A stretch of 46,748 nucleotides of DNA. Origin: Pseudomonadales bacterium (GTDB lineage Bacteria; Pseudomonadota; Gammaproteobacteria; Pseudomonadales; Azotimanducaceae). The stretch covers positions 1 through 46,748 of the forward strand of contig JANQOA010000362.1 in NCBI GenBank assembly GCA_028279305.1, written 5' to 3'. This document shows, in pieces, positions 35,499 to 44,296 of this stretch (the first letter of the stretch is position 1; every line of letters begins with the position of its first letter). The notes beneath the pieces were generated by a model. The model searched no databases and had not been told where the DNA came from. It saw only the letters and a program-made list of their open reading frames with translations. Position numbers and translations under genes: made by a program.

Positions 35499-38400
35499 AT
35501 GGGCATGCGGTTAACAAAGCGGATTTGGCGCACGGTTGCGGCCGTGCTGGTGGGTGCGGGTTTGGCGGCACCAACCTGGGCTAACGATGTATCTGGTCAA
35601 TGGGGCAGCGTGTTTTCGTGGAATCTTATTCCCATACACGCGGTGTTGACGCCGGATGGACGTTTGCTGACGTTTGGTACCAGCAGCTGGGGCCAGCAGG
35701 GCGGCGAGTTGCATTACAGCATCTGGAACCCTTCGCTGGGTACCGGCTCCAACGCGTTTACGCTGTTGCCCAACAATACACCTACTGACATTTTCTGTGC
35801 CGCGCAGCTGATAATTCCCAGCACCGGGCAGATTCTGATGGCCGGGGGTGATGACAGCAACCCCTCAAGCAATGTGGGTAACAACCGTACCACCGTTTTT
35901 AACAGCCAGAACAACGCAATGACCAACCTGGGTACAAATATGGCGTACCCGCGCTGGTACCCCACGGCGGTAACCTTGCCGAACGAGGAAATTCTCATTC
36001 AGGGCGGCAGCGACACCGGTGTTTTCGGCAGCGGTATGATAACGCCGGAAATTTTTAATTCGAGCAGCGGATGGCGCAGCCTGCTGGGTGCCGCCAGCAG
36101 TTATGCTTTCGGCAATGATTTCAACCGCTGGTGGTATCCGCGCAGCTGGGTCATGAGCAACGGCCGCGTGTTCGGCATCGCTGGTACTTCGATGTATTTC
36201 CTTGATTCCGGCGGCAACGGCAGTGTCAGCCAGGCCGGATTTTTCTCCGGCAGCAACATCGGCGCCACATCAACCGCGGTCATGTACCGTACCGACCAGA
36301 TCCTGCAAGTGGGCGGGGGTTACTTCAAGAACGGCGGCGGTCCGCTGGCCTCCTCCCAGGCATCGCGCATTGACGTGCGCAGCGGCTCACCCATTGTAAG
36401 CAGTGTTTCCGCGCCTAATTTTGCCCGTCACTGGGCCACCACAACATTGTTGCCGGACGGCGACGTGCTGCTGACCGGCGGCTCCCTGGCCAACATGAGT
36501 CTGGACAACGGTTTCTACAATGTGCCGGAACTCTGGGATCCCGATACTCACTCATGGCGGATGCTGGCGGCGGAGCAGAAGGCGCGCCTGTATCACAGTT
36601 CCGCAATCCTGTTACCCGACGGGCGGGTGTTGTCCGGCGGCGGCGGTGCGCCGGGGCCGGTTAACAACCTGGACGCGCAGATCTTTTCACCGCCGTATCT
36701 ATTTAACGGCAGCCAGTTGGCGCCGCGGCCGAGTTATACGCTGGCGGAAAACCACTTTGCATTCGGCGCCCAGGTGGCGGCCAATGTCAGCAGCGGCCTG
36801 CCCATCAGCCGCGTAACCATGGTTAAAACCGGCGCCGTCACCCACTCGTTCAACAACGAACAGCGGTTCCTGGAAATACCTTTTACGGCAAACGGCAATC
36901 AGCTCAGCTTCTCCATGCCGTCCAGCGCCAGTACCGCCACACCGGGATTTTATCTGCTGTTTGTCATCGACTCCGCCGGCACCCCGAGTGTCGCGCGTAT
37001 CCTGCAGCTTACCGCCAACGGGTCCAGCGGCGGCACGGACCCGACCGACCCGCCGTCGGGCAACAATCTCATTGCCGACCCCGGCTTTGAAGCCATCAGC
37101 GTGCCGAACAATCAATGGCTGAGCTACAGCGCGGGCAGTAACTTCGGCGCCTGGGAGGTGGACTCTGGTACCGTTGACATCCACTCCAACACGCTGGCCA
37201 ACCTCGGCGCGGGGGGCGCCGGCGGCAGCAACCATCTGGATCTGAACGGGCCGCCGCGGGGTAAGGTATCCCAGGTGGTCAGCGGCCTGCAGGCGGGGCA
37301 GGCTTACCGGCTGTCCTTTTCTTATGCCATGCACTGGTTTTCCGGAGGTTCCGCCAGTGCGCGCATTACCATGGCGGGCCTGAACACGACGCTGACAGCG
37401 TCAAACGTTGGTTCTGCATCCTGGCTGAACGCCAGCTACGAGTTTACCGCAACGTCTTCCACCCATACCCTGGCCTTTGAAGGCCTGACCGGCAGGGAGT
37501 GTTGCGGCGTGTTAATTGACGACGTGTCGCTGGTACCTGTGGATGGCGGCGATCCCACCGATCCGCCTGATCCCACCGACCCGCCCGATCCAACGGATCC
37601 GCCGGATCCCACCGATCCGCCGGACCCGGGCCCGTCGCTGGTGAACGACGGCGGATTTGAGGCCAATCCGGTGGCCGCCAATACCTGGAGCAGTTTCCAG
37701 TCGGGCACCTCCCTGGGTGATTGGGATGTGACTTCCGGCACCGTGGATATACATCACAACTCGCTGCAGAACATGGGCAGCGGTGCCAGCGGCAGCAACC
37801 ACCTGGACCTGAACGGCCCGCCGCGGGGCAAGGTCGAGCAGACGGTCACCGGGTTTAATCCGGGTGAAACCTACCGCCTGACCTTCGATTACGCCATGCA
37901 CTGGTTCTCCGGCGGCTCAGCTTCAGCGAGGATTACCGTTGCCGGGTTGAGTGAGGTGCTGGTGGCGACAAATTCGGGTCAGCAGAACTGGCTGTCGGCA
38001 AGTTACGAATTTACCGCTTCTTCCAGCAGCCATACGCTGGCGTTTGAAGGGCTCAGCGGCCGTGAATGTTGCGGCCTGTTGATCGACGAGGTTGCGATTG
38101 TGTCCGCTGACGGTTCCACTCCGCCGGATCCCACCGATCCGCCGGATCCAACCGATCCGCCGGACCCGACCGATCCGCCGGATCCCACTGATCCGCCTGA
38201 TCCGGGTACCGAACTTGTTGATGACGGCAGTTTCGAGACAACCACGGTGGCCAACAATGCCTGGGAAAGCTACAGCTCCGGGGAGTTCTACGGCCCCTGG
38301 CAGGTGACCCTGGGCACGGTGGATATTCATTCCAATACCCTGGCTAATCTGGGCGCCGGCGGCGCCAGCGGTAACAACCATGCGGACCTGAACGGGCCTC

Positions 38401-38684
38401 CTTTCGGGCGGATCTCCCAGGACATTGTCGGTTTAACCGTCGGCCAGACCTATACCCTGACCTTCGATTACGCCATGCACTGGTATTCCGGCGGCTCCGC
38501 CACCGCCAGGATCACCATTGGCGACCTGGACGTGGAGCTGGTGTCCACCAATGTGGGTTCAGCCAACTGGTTAACCGCCACCTATCAATTCACAGCCGGA
38601 TCAACCTCTGAAACGCTGTCGTTTGAAGGCATAGGCGGCCGCGATTGTTGCGGGGTGCTGGTAGACAACGTCTCAATCCAGTAG
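35499..38684 (+). CDS. Secreted copper radical oxidase (galactose/glyoxal oxidase-like) with three C-terminal repeats
   Basis: A 1061-residue extracellular enzyme with a signal peptide cut after TWA (residue 28). Residues ~30-505 form the seven-bladed kelch-type propeller plus C-terminal immunoglobulin-like (DUF1929) domain of galactose/glyoxal oxidases. Active-site residues are all present: Cys100 (DIFCAA) and Tyr154 (RWYPT) for the Cys-Tyr cofactor, Tyr365-His366 (LYHSSAILLPDGRV) and His449 (AVTHSFNNEQR). It should oxidise alcohols or aldehydes to aldehydes or acids with release of H2O2. Three ~155-residue DUF642/choice-of-anchor-like domains follow (from about 523, 714 and 905), joined by DPTDPP linkers; each contains GREC/DCCG and HWFSGGSASAR-type motifs and may bind polysaccharide. 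It lies just downstream of the SCO gene. Confidence 0.92.
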   Translation: MGMRLTKRIWRTVAAVLVGAGLAAPTWANDVSGQWGSVFSWNLIPIHAVLTPDGRLLTFGTSSWGQQGGELHYSIWNPSLGTGSNAFTLLPNNTPTDIFCAAQLIIPSTGQILMAGGDDSNPSSNVGNNRTTVFNSQNNAMTNLGTNMAYPRWYPTAVTLPNEEILIQGGSDTGVFGSGMITPEIFNSSSGWRSLLGAASSYAFGNDFNRWWYPRSWVMSNGRVFGIAGTSMYFLDSGGNGSVSQAGFFSGSNIGATSTAVMYRTDQILQVGGGYFKNGGGPLASSQASRIDVRSGSPIVSSVSAPNFARHWATTTLLPDGDVLLTGGSLANMSLDNGFYNVPELWDPDTHSWRMLAAEQKARLYHSSAILLPDGRVLSGGGGAPGPVNNLDAQIFSPPYLFNGSQLAPRPSYTLAENHFAFGAQVAANVSSGLPISRVTMVKTGAVTHSFNNEQRFLEIPFTANGNQLSFSMPSSASTATPGFYLLFVIDSAGTPSVARILQLTANGSSGGTDPTDPPSGNNLIADPGFEAISVPNNQWLSYSAGSNFGAWEVDSGTVDIHSNTLANLGAGGAGGSNHLDLNGPPRGKVSQVVSGLQAGQAYRLSFSYAMHWFSGGSASARITMAGLNTTLTASNVGSASWLNASYEFTATSSTHTLAFEGLTGRECCGVLIDDVSLVPVDGGDPTDPPDPTDPPDPTDPPDPTDPPDPGPSLVNDGGFEANPVAANTWSSFQSGTSLGDWDVTSGTVDIHHNSLQNMGSGASGSNHLDLNGPPRGKVEQTVTGFNPGETYRLTFDYAMHWFSGGSASARITVAGLSEVLVATNSGQQNWLSASYEFTASSSSHTLAFEGLSGRECCGLLIDEVAIVSADGSTPPDPTDPPDPTDPPDPTDPPDPTDPPDPGTELVDDGSFETTTVANNAWESYSSGEFYGPWQVTLGTVDIHSNTLANLGAGGASGNNHADLNGPPFGRISQDIVGLTVGQTYTLTFDYAMHWYSGGSATARITIGDLDVELVSTNVGSANWLTATYQFTAGSTSETLSFEGIGGRDCCGVLVDNVSIQ
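37551..37622 (+). repeat. 18-bp tandem repeat, linker 1
   Basis: Four copies of an 18-bp unit encoding Asp-Pro-Thr-Asp-Pro-Pro, differing mostly at third codon positions. It forms a stiff extended linker between the first and second C-terminal domains and is a likely site of slippage. Confidence 0.9.
38127..38198 (+). repeat. 18-bp tandem repeat, linker 2
   Basis: A second array of four 18-bp units encoding Asp-Pro-Thr-Asp-Pro-Pro, between the second and third C-terminal domains. It is nearly the same as linker 1, so unequal crossover between the arrays could add or remove one domain. Confidence 0.9.
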
Positions 38685-38688
38685 GAAA

Positions 38689-38724
38689 CTTGAGCTTCGC
38701 CGGGAGGTTGAGGTGGAGCTCAAG
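38689..38724 (+). promoter_or_regulatory. Intercistronic hairpin covering a start region
   Basis: CTTGAGCT (38689-38696) and AGCTCAAG (38717-38724) are perfect 8-bp inverted repeats with a 20-nt loop. The 3' arm contains part of the GGAGCTC ribosome-binding site and the first base of the GTG start of the CoA-transferase gene; another SD-like GGGAGG lies in the loop. Folding would hide the start, so it may control translation after the copper oxidase gene. No T-run is present. Confidence 0.5.
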
Positions 38725-39893
38725 TGGAAAAAGAAGAGTTTTATAAGAACGCGCGCCGGGATCTGACCGGCCCGCTGCACGGGGTGACGGTGGTGGAAGC
38801 CACCACCACCTGGGCGGGCCCCATGGTAGGCTGCCTGCTGGCGGACTTCGGGGCCCGGGTGATCAAGCTTGAGCATCCGGACGGCGAGGTGTCGCGGCGT
38901 ATTCCGCCGGCGCTGCCCGACAGCCCGCTCACCCTGTTCAACGAAACCGTCAACCGCAACAAAGAATCGTTGGCGCTGGACCTGCGCGGTGAAGCGGACC
39001 GCGAGGTCATCTACAGGCTGATCAAGCGGTGCGATATCTTTATCGAGAATTTCCGCCCCGGCACGCTGGCGGACTGGGGTTATGGTTACGAAACCCTGTG
39101 TGAACATAAGCCGGATCTGGTTTATGTCAGCGTCAGCGGCTACGGTCAGTTCGGGCCTTTGTCGGAACGGGTCGGGTACGACCCGGTGGCGCAGAATTAT
39201 TCGGGCTGGTCGTCGTTGAACGGCGATCCGGCGGGCGCGCCGACCAAGGCGCCTACCTTTCTGTGTGATGATCTGGCTGGCATCCACGGCGCCATGGGGG
39301 CGATGGCGGCTCTGCGTCACCGGGACCAGACCGGTGAAGGCCAGCATGTCGATGTGGCGCTGCTGGATACTATCCTGTTTCAGAGTGACGGCTTCCCCAC
39401 CGCGGGTGCCATGGGCCTGCCGGTGCCCCGGCTCGGTAATCAATTCGGCCTGGCGGTGCCGGTGAACAACTACGCCTGTGTGGACGGCAACGTGTTTGCG
39501 GGGGTGTTATTGGACAGCCATTGGAAAGTGCTGGCGGCGGAAATGGGCCGGGAGGAGTTGGCCCATCTGACCAATGTGGAACGCATTGAACAGCGGGACT
39601 TTCTCGACGGCGTGCTGGCTGAATACTGTGCCGGACACAAAGTCGACTACATCGTGCAGCGGTTTGCGGAGCTCGGACTGCCCTGCACCCGTGTAAATGA
39701 ATATAAAGATCTGGCGGACGATGCCCAGGTGCACGCCCGGGACATGCTGCTGGACACACCGCTGAGTGACGGCAGCAGCGCGCCTCTGGTGGGGCCCTCG
39801 GTTAAGTTCTCGCGTACCCCCACCACTATCCGCCACGGTGCCCGTCCCAACGGTGCTGACAACCACAAGATACTGGACGAGTTAGGGCTTTAG
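38724..39893 (+). CDS. CaiB/BaiF-type class III CoA-transferase
   Basis: A 389-residue cytosolic enzyme that moves CoA between carboxylic acids. Family features in order: GVTVVEATTTWAGPMVGCLLADFGARVIKLEHP near the N-terminus, NRNKESLALDLR, DIFIENFRPGTLADWGYGYE and VYVSVSGYGQFGP. The catalytic Asp lies in FLCDDLAGIHGAMG, and GQHVDVALLD follows. The start is GTG, one of the arms of an 8-bp hairpin lying on it. It begins 39 bp after the copper oxidase gene and converges with the large fusion gene, overlapping it by 4 bp. The acid substrate is unknown; related genes work in carnitine, bile acid, oxalate or xenobiotic catabolism. Confidence 0.94.
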   Translation: MEKEEFYKNARRDLTGPLHGVTVVEATTTWAGPMVGCLLADFGARVIKLEHPDGEVSRRIPPALPDSPLTLFNETVNRNKESLALDLRGEADREVIYRLIKRCDIFIENFRPGTLADWGYGYETLCEHKPDLVYVSVSGYGQFGPLSERVGYDPVAQNYSGWSSLNGDPAGAPTKAPTFLCDDLAGIHGAMGAMAALRHRDQTGEGQHVDVALLDTILFQSDGFPTAGAMGLPVPRLGNQFGLAVPVNNYACVDGNVFAGVLLDSHWKVLAAEMGREELAHLTNVERIEQRDFLDGVLAEYCAGHKVDYIVQRFAELGLPCTRVNEYKDLADDAQVHARDMLLDTPLSDGSSAPLVGPSVKFSRTPTTIRHGARPNGADNHKILDELGL

Positions 39894-42800
39894 CTGCCGG
39901 ACGCGCGGCGTTCTATGACAACGTCATCGGGGAACCCGGGACCCGGCACAAAACGCACCTCTGCGTCCGCGGCGGGGGTAAAGTCCACGTTGATCCGGCT
40001 GCCGTCCCAGCGCCAGCTCAAGCGGCCGCTGCGCAGCAGTACATTTTCAACAGCAAACGGCTGATGCAGCCAGCCGGCGGGAATGCCGGCGCCCAGGATT
40101 ACGTTGACTGTGTTGTTATCGTGACGCTCCAGCACCAGCATGTTTGCCTGCAGCAGGTACATCTCCGCCGCTACCCAGTAATGGGGGGTGACGTGGGGCG
40201 GATCCGTCCAACCGCGCACGTGGTTCCACAGGCCGAAGGTATTTTCTTCGCCGTTACCCTCCCACCAGGTGTACAGCCCTTCCGATACCTGATTAGCCCA
40301 GAACCACTCGAGGTTCAGCCAGGTGCGCTGTACGTCTCCCAGCATCAGCCATTGATGGGCTTCGCCAACGTCGAAATAGGGCCATAACGGCAGTGACTTA
40401 AACGCGCCGTTATCGTGGCGGCGGTTGTGCCAGCTGCCTTGCAGCAGTCCGCTATAGATTTCCTCAGCACCCCGGGCGATGCCGCTGGGCCACAGGCCGG
40501 AGATGATTGTGCGCTGATTGTAGCGCGCGTTGTGGGAAGGCAAAGCCGTCTGCCAGGCGGCGCGCAGGTCAGCAGCCTGCCGCCGGTAACGCCGGGCCAG
40601 ATCCTGATGCTGCAGGCGCCGGGCAAAGTCGGCAGCACGGTGCAGCCCCAGATAGGCGGTGGCGTTGACGTAAAACAGCGGGTAGTGGTTGTCCATCTTG
40701 CCGTTGATCAGGCCGTTACTGGCCGGCCTGGCAATCACTGACAAGGCCTCAAAGGTTTTGTCCCGGTGCGCCGGCACGATGGCGCCGTAAAAGGGTCTGC
40801 TGACCGTACTGGTGGCGGACAACAGGGTTTCGATCAGCGCAACCTTGCGTTGAATATGCGGCCACAGCGCCTGGTCGTAGGCCCGGTTGTTAACCCGGGC
40901 GGCAATTTCGTCCAACGCCCAGATGGCCAGCCCGGGGGCGTCTGCCTCCGCGCCAAAACCGCCAAAAAAGTCCTGTTCAGCGTATACCCGGCCCAACGCC
41001 CGCGCCAGCGGCAACTCTCCGGCGCGGGCCAGCGCCGCCAGGGAATAGGCGCCGTCGCGCAGCCAGTTGATGTCGTAGTTGCCCGGGTCGCCGGGGCGCA
41101 GGTCGGTACCCACAACACCGGCCCGGGTATGGAATATTTGTGCCGCCATACTGTCTGCAAAGCGGCTGTCCGGCAGGGAAAGCAGGGGCGGCTGTGCAGG
41201 GTACGCGGGCAGGGTTGACGGTTCAGTACCGGTCAGGGCGGCGCTGACGGTATGTTCAGCACCTTCCGGCAACACAAACAGGGCACTGAAGAACGTATCT
41301 GCCGGGGTGTATTCAGCGGGCAGCGGCGTGCTGCTGAACTGCGCCGCAAGGGGTTGCCGCTCGTCACCCAGCAGAGCTTCCGCCGGTGCTGTGTCAAAGC
41401 GGATTACCACGTTGCCGTTTACCGTCAATTGCCGGCCATCCCAGCGCGTGCGCTCGACCGGGCCGCCGGCCGGGCCGCTGCTGGTGATCCGGATTGCGTG
41501 CCGGAGGTTGCCGGGGTCGACCTGGTAGCGCAGGTTCCAGCGGGCGGCGCCGCTGCTGGTCCACTCCGCTCGGTAGAGTGGCGTTTCGGTGACAATTCCG
41601 GCCCCGGATAAAAACTGTCTGATATCAGAGGCCGGAATATTGTTGGAGGAACTGACTTCGCTGCTGCTTTTATCCAGTTGCACCAGAGAGATGCCCACGG
41701 TGCCGAAACCTGGGCTGAAGCTGCCGCCCGGCTCGTGGTACCCCTTGTTTGCCAGCGGGCTGCCGGTGGCGGCCAGCACAACGTGACCGGCTTGCCGCGG
41801 CCAGTCAGCCTGCGGATAAGCCGCCATGGCGTCGGTCAGTTTTTCCCGTTCGGTCAGATGTTGGCGGTATTCCTGTTTGCCCAGCTCGTTGCCGGCAGCC
41901 TGCAGCTGCTGCAGGTTGTTAAATGCGGTCGCCGCCACCAGCAACACCAGCGCCACATTTATCCACCAGCCTTGCATGTCGCGCGCCGCGCCGGCGGCCA
42001 GCAGGATCAGCACAGGTACCCACATCAGGCTGTGTTGGAACAGCGGTTGCGCCTGAGACTGGAAAAACAGCAGATAGAACAGGCCGGTGATGATTAACAG
42101 CCAGGAAAAAGGAAATTTGGCGCGGCCTTCCGCAGCGCGGCGGCGCCAATGCCCCGCCGCCCGGTAAAAGCCCAGCGCCAGTAACCCCAGCCACAACAGG
42201 CTGGCGGCCCAACCGGCAATGCCGCTGCTGCCCAGCGCTGCCTGCTGCACGCTTAACAGCGGCCAGCGCGGATCCGCCGCCGGGGCCAGCACGTCCACCT
42301 GGGGTGTGACTACGCTGTGTAAAACAAAAACCCGCACGGCATCCGCCAAGCCGCTGATGGCATTGCCCACCTGGCTCAGCAACTCGCCCGGTGGCCAGGG
42401 CAGAGATAAGAAAAACTGGGTGGTCGGATATAGCGCATGGGCAACCACCCAGGCGATACAGATCAGCCCGGCGGCGAGCAACACAATGCCCGCGGAACGC
42501 AGCAGCGACTTGTGCCGCCAGGCGGCCAGCAGCGCCGGAACCGCTGATACAGCCAGGGTACCCACCGCGGCGGTGGACGCCAGTACCCGCAGCCAACCCG
42601 GCGTGGCCCGGGTTGCCTTGGCGGTGACGATTAACAGCGCCAGCAGGCCCGCTGCGGCCAGCGGGTAGGGGCCGGGGACCGCGGTCCAGAATAACCAGGC
42701 ACTGCTGACCGACAGCAACAGACTGAACAATACCGCCTGCAGCCGTGAATTGCCGCAGACGCGCAACAAGCTGAAAAACAATACCATCAGCAGCCCGGCT

Positions 42801-43144
42801 GAAGCACTCAGGTACAGGCTCAAGCCGGCCGTTTTGCTGATGCCGACCCGGGTGAGAATTTCCAGCACCGGGTGGGAGACCAGCGGCAGCAATGGGTTCA
42901 AGCGCAGGTTGGCAAAATTGCTGTCTGCCTGGGTCATGTTCAGCAGGGCGGTATGGACATCCGCGCTGAACCAGACGCCGGCTTTTGCGGCCAGGCTTAA
43001 ATCCAGCTGGCCGTGGGTGATCATGACAGCAGCAAACGCAATACAGAACAGGACAGCGCCGGTGCTCAGGTCGCCGGCATGTAAGCGGACGGCGTCAAGC
43101 CAGCCGGCGGAAATAGAATAGGGGTTGGGCTGCGGCCTGGTCAT
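39890..43144 (-). CDS. Polytopic membrane region fused to six-hairpin glycosidase-like domain
   Basis: A 1084-residue protein in two parts. Residues ~25-420 contain about ten hydrophobic helices, laid out like GT-C/PMT-type or other lipid-sugar membrane proteins (TM clusters near 30-50, 105-190, 200-245, 310-345 and 360-405). A linking beta-rich region (about 430-650) precedes a C-terminal (alpha/alpha)6 domain. There YDINWLRDGAYSLAAL is a GH15/six-hairpin-type catalytic-cleft motif, followed by LAIWALDEIA, NGLINGKMDNHYPLFYVNATAYLGL and GLYTWWEGNGEENTFGLWNHVRGW, with acidic residues that could be catalytic. A C-terminal beta domain closes the protein. It could trim or transfer a glycan at the membrane. 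AAGGAGG lies 13 bp before the ATG. The family is not one I can name; both halves are inferred by pattern. Confidence 0.78.
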   Translation of the reverse strand: MTRPQPNPYSISAGWLDAVRLHAGDLSTGAVLFCIAFAAVMITHGQLDLSLAAKAGVWFSADVHTALLNMTQADSNFANLRLNPLLPLVSHPVLEILTRVGISKTAGLSLYLSASAGLLMVLFFSLLRVCGNSRLQAVLFSLLLSVSSAWLFWTAVPGPYPLAAAGLLALLIVTAKATRATPGWLRVLASTAAVGTLAVSAVPALLAAWRHKSLLRSAGIVLLAAGLICIAWVVAHALYPTTQFFLSLPWPPGELLSQVGNAISGLADAVRVFVLHSVVTPQVDVLAPAADPRWPLLSVQQAALGSSGIAGWAASLLWLGLLALGFYRAAGHWRRRAAEGRAKFPFSWLLIITGLFYLLFFQSQAQPLFQHSLMWVPVLILLAAGAARDMQGWWINVALVLLVAATAFNNLQQLQAAGNELGKQEYRQHLTEREKLTDAMAAYPQADWPRQAGHVVLAATGSPLANKGYHEPGGSFSPGFGTVGISLVQLDKSSSEVSSSNNIPASDIRQFLSGAGIVTETPLYRAEWTSSGAARWNLRYQVDPGNLRHAIRITSSGPAGGPVERTRWDGRQLTVNGNVVIRFDTAPAEALLGDERQPLAAQFSSTPLPAEYTPADTFFSALFVLPEGAEHTVSAALTGTEPSTLPAYPAQPPLLSLPDSRFADSMAAQIFHTRAGVVGTDLRPGDPGNYDINWLRDGAYSLAALARAGELPLARALGRVYAEQDFFGGFGAEADAPGLAIWALDEIAARVNNRAYDQALWPHIQRKVALIETLLSATSTVSRPFYGAIVPAHRDKTFEALSVIARPASNGLINGKMDNHYPLFYVNATAYLGLHRAADFARRLQHQDLARRYRRQAADLRAAWQTALPSHNARYNQRTIISGLWPSGIARGAEEIYSGLLQGSWHNRRHDNGAFKSLPLWPYFDVGEAHQWLMLGDVQRTWLNLEWFWANQVSEGLYTWWEGNGEENTFGLWNHVRGWTDPPHVTPHYWVAAEMYLLQANMLVLERHDNNTVNVILGAGIPAGWLHQPFAVENVLLRSGRLSWRWDGSRINVDFTPAADAEVRFVPGPGFPDDVVIERRASGS

Positions 43145-43349
43145 AGGTGCAGGGTAACCTCCTTGTTACTCGCGCGAACGTTTTATTTTGCGGTTCAGTG
43201 CAGATTAATTCTGTGCGCTGGTTGGGTTTCCGGATTCGAGTTGCCGGGTTCGCGGCGGCACCGTCTGCTGCAAATGCAAAGCCGGCACCATGCCGCCGCC
43301 GCGATGTGACGTGTATCTCATACCGGCGCCCGGGCGGGCGGCGGGGCTG

Positions 43350-43829
43350 CTACGGGTTGCTGCTGCGGGATAACACGCCTCTGGCGGTGATAAACAACAG
43401 CACAACCACCAGAAATACACTGGGCAGGCCCGGTGCAAAGCCGATGACGCTGATGATGGATGCTTCACCCAGTTGGCTGTCACCGAAAGTGAGGGCACGG
43501 TTGTCGGATGCATTACCCAGCCAGTAGAACAGCGTGAACGACCAGGCGACGTAAATGAAGCCGTATGCGGTCAGCTTCTGCTGAAAGTCCGAGAGGTTCA
43601 GCTTCGGCAGCGATAGCGCTATGGCAATCACCAGCAGGCCGTTGGTCACCCCTCCGGAGTGAGCCCGCACCCATCCTTCTGTAGTGCCGTAAACCGAAAA
43701 CTCCAGGATGTTGCCGGGCCAGATTTCAAATCCGCCGATCAGGTTAAACATTAGCATGAAGCCGGCCAGCATGGCCACCAGTACAACCCATAAGCCATTT
43801 GCGATCATAACGCGTTGAAGATGCTCCAT
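43350..43829 (-). CDS. Styrene-oxide-isomerase-like (StyC-like) membrane protein
   Basis: A 159-residue four-helix membrane protein. The segment GGFEIWPGNILEFSVYGTTEGWVRAHSGGVTNG closely follows the styrene oxide isomerase pattern (GGFEI-PG-I-EF, EGW-RAHSG---NG), including His57 and Asn63, which lie one position from the haem-ligand and active-site region of StyC. A second motif, NRALTFGDSQLGEASIIS, matches StyC's RGLTFGPNQFGP-type loop. Styrene oxide isomerase uses haem b to turn styrene oxide into phenylacetaldehyde. No styrene monooxygenase or phenylacetaldehyde dehydrogenase genes are nearby, so another epoxide or related substrate is likely. The ATG is preceded by GGGGGCTTAAA. Confidence 0.75.
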   Translation of the reverse strand: MEHLQRVMIANGLWVVLVAMLAGFMLMFNLIGGFEIWPGNILEFSVYGTTEGWVRAHSGGVTNGLLVIAIALSLPKLNLSDFQQKLTAYGFIYVAWSFTLFYWLGNASDNRALTFGDSQLGEASIISVIGFAPGLPSVFLVVVLLFITARGVLSRSSNP

Positions 43830-43888
43830 TTTAAGCCCCCGAGGTCAGTTGTTCCATTGATTAAAATTGTTGTAGGCCGGCGGCTGAA

Positions 43889-44296
43889 CTACGCCGTAGC
43901 GGTACTTCCCATCGCCAGCAGGGTTTCGTGATTGAGGATGCTGTCAACACCGTCCTCGCTGTCCAGAAAAGCCACCGCACCGTGATTTGTGAACAGCAGC
44001 AGGGTGTCTTCGGGAAAATACGTTTTGTCGTGAATCACCCCCAACGGCTCGTAACCATAGTTGCCGGTGACGGCAATGCCTTTACGGTATTCCATGCGCC
44101 CGCTGATCACGTAGTATTCACCGGCTCCGAGGTGACGGTGGCGGGCGAAGCTGCTGCCCGCCCGGCAGTTGAGCAAAACTGTCCAGGTACCGGTCTCGGC
44201 GCTGCAGCGCAGTAATTTAACGTCGATGCCGTCGGTGAGGGGATGCCACGGCAGTTGCTGAGGGTCCAGCAGCAGTTCCTGCTCTTCACTGTTCAT
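43889..44296 (-). CDS. Cupin-domain protein (acetylacetone/dihydroxyacetophenone dioxygenase-like)
   Basis: A 135-residue cupin. The first cupin motif reads RHRHLGAGEYYVISGRMEY, giving two His and one Glu as likely metal ligands, and a later His in PLGVIHDKTYFPED may complete the site. Layout and length fit small metal-dependent cupins of the ChrR/acetylacetone-cleaving or 2,4'-dihydroxyacetophenone dioxygenase type. It could cleave a carbon-carbon bond in an aromatic ketone or act as an isomerase or sensor. Its start overlaps the stop of the zinc-ribbon gene by one base (TGATG). It lies 59 bp upstream of the StyC-like gene on the same strand. Confidence 0.8.
   Translation of the reverse strand: MNSEEQELLLDPQQLPWHPLTDGIDVKLLRCSAETGTWTVLLNCRAGSSFARHRHLGAGEYYVISGRMEYRKGIAVTGNYGYEPLGVIHDKTYFPEDTLLLFTNHGAVAFLDSEDGVDSILNHETLLAMGSTATA

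Larger units (their letters stand above)
37065..38684 (+). repeat. Three tandem domain-length repeats
   Basis: Copies at about 37065-37543, 37638-38101 and 38211-38684 encode the C-terminal domains of the copper oxidase. They are similar at DNA level too, for example around 37225-37265 and 37787-37830 (a Gly-Ser-Asn-His-Leu-Asp-Leu-Asn-Gly-Pro-Pro-Arg-Gly-Lys stretch with mostly third-base differences), indicating fairly recent internal duplication or ongoing recombination. Confidence 0.85.

Noticed and set aside
37551-38198. Regular repeats possibly resembling a CRISPR array
   Set aside because: The units are contiguous, in frame and encode DPTDPP linkers; there are no spacers or cas genes.
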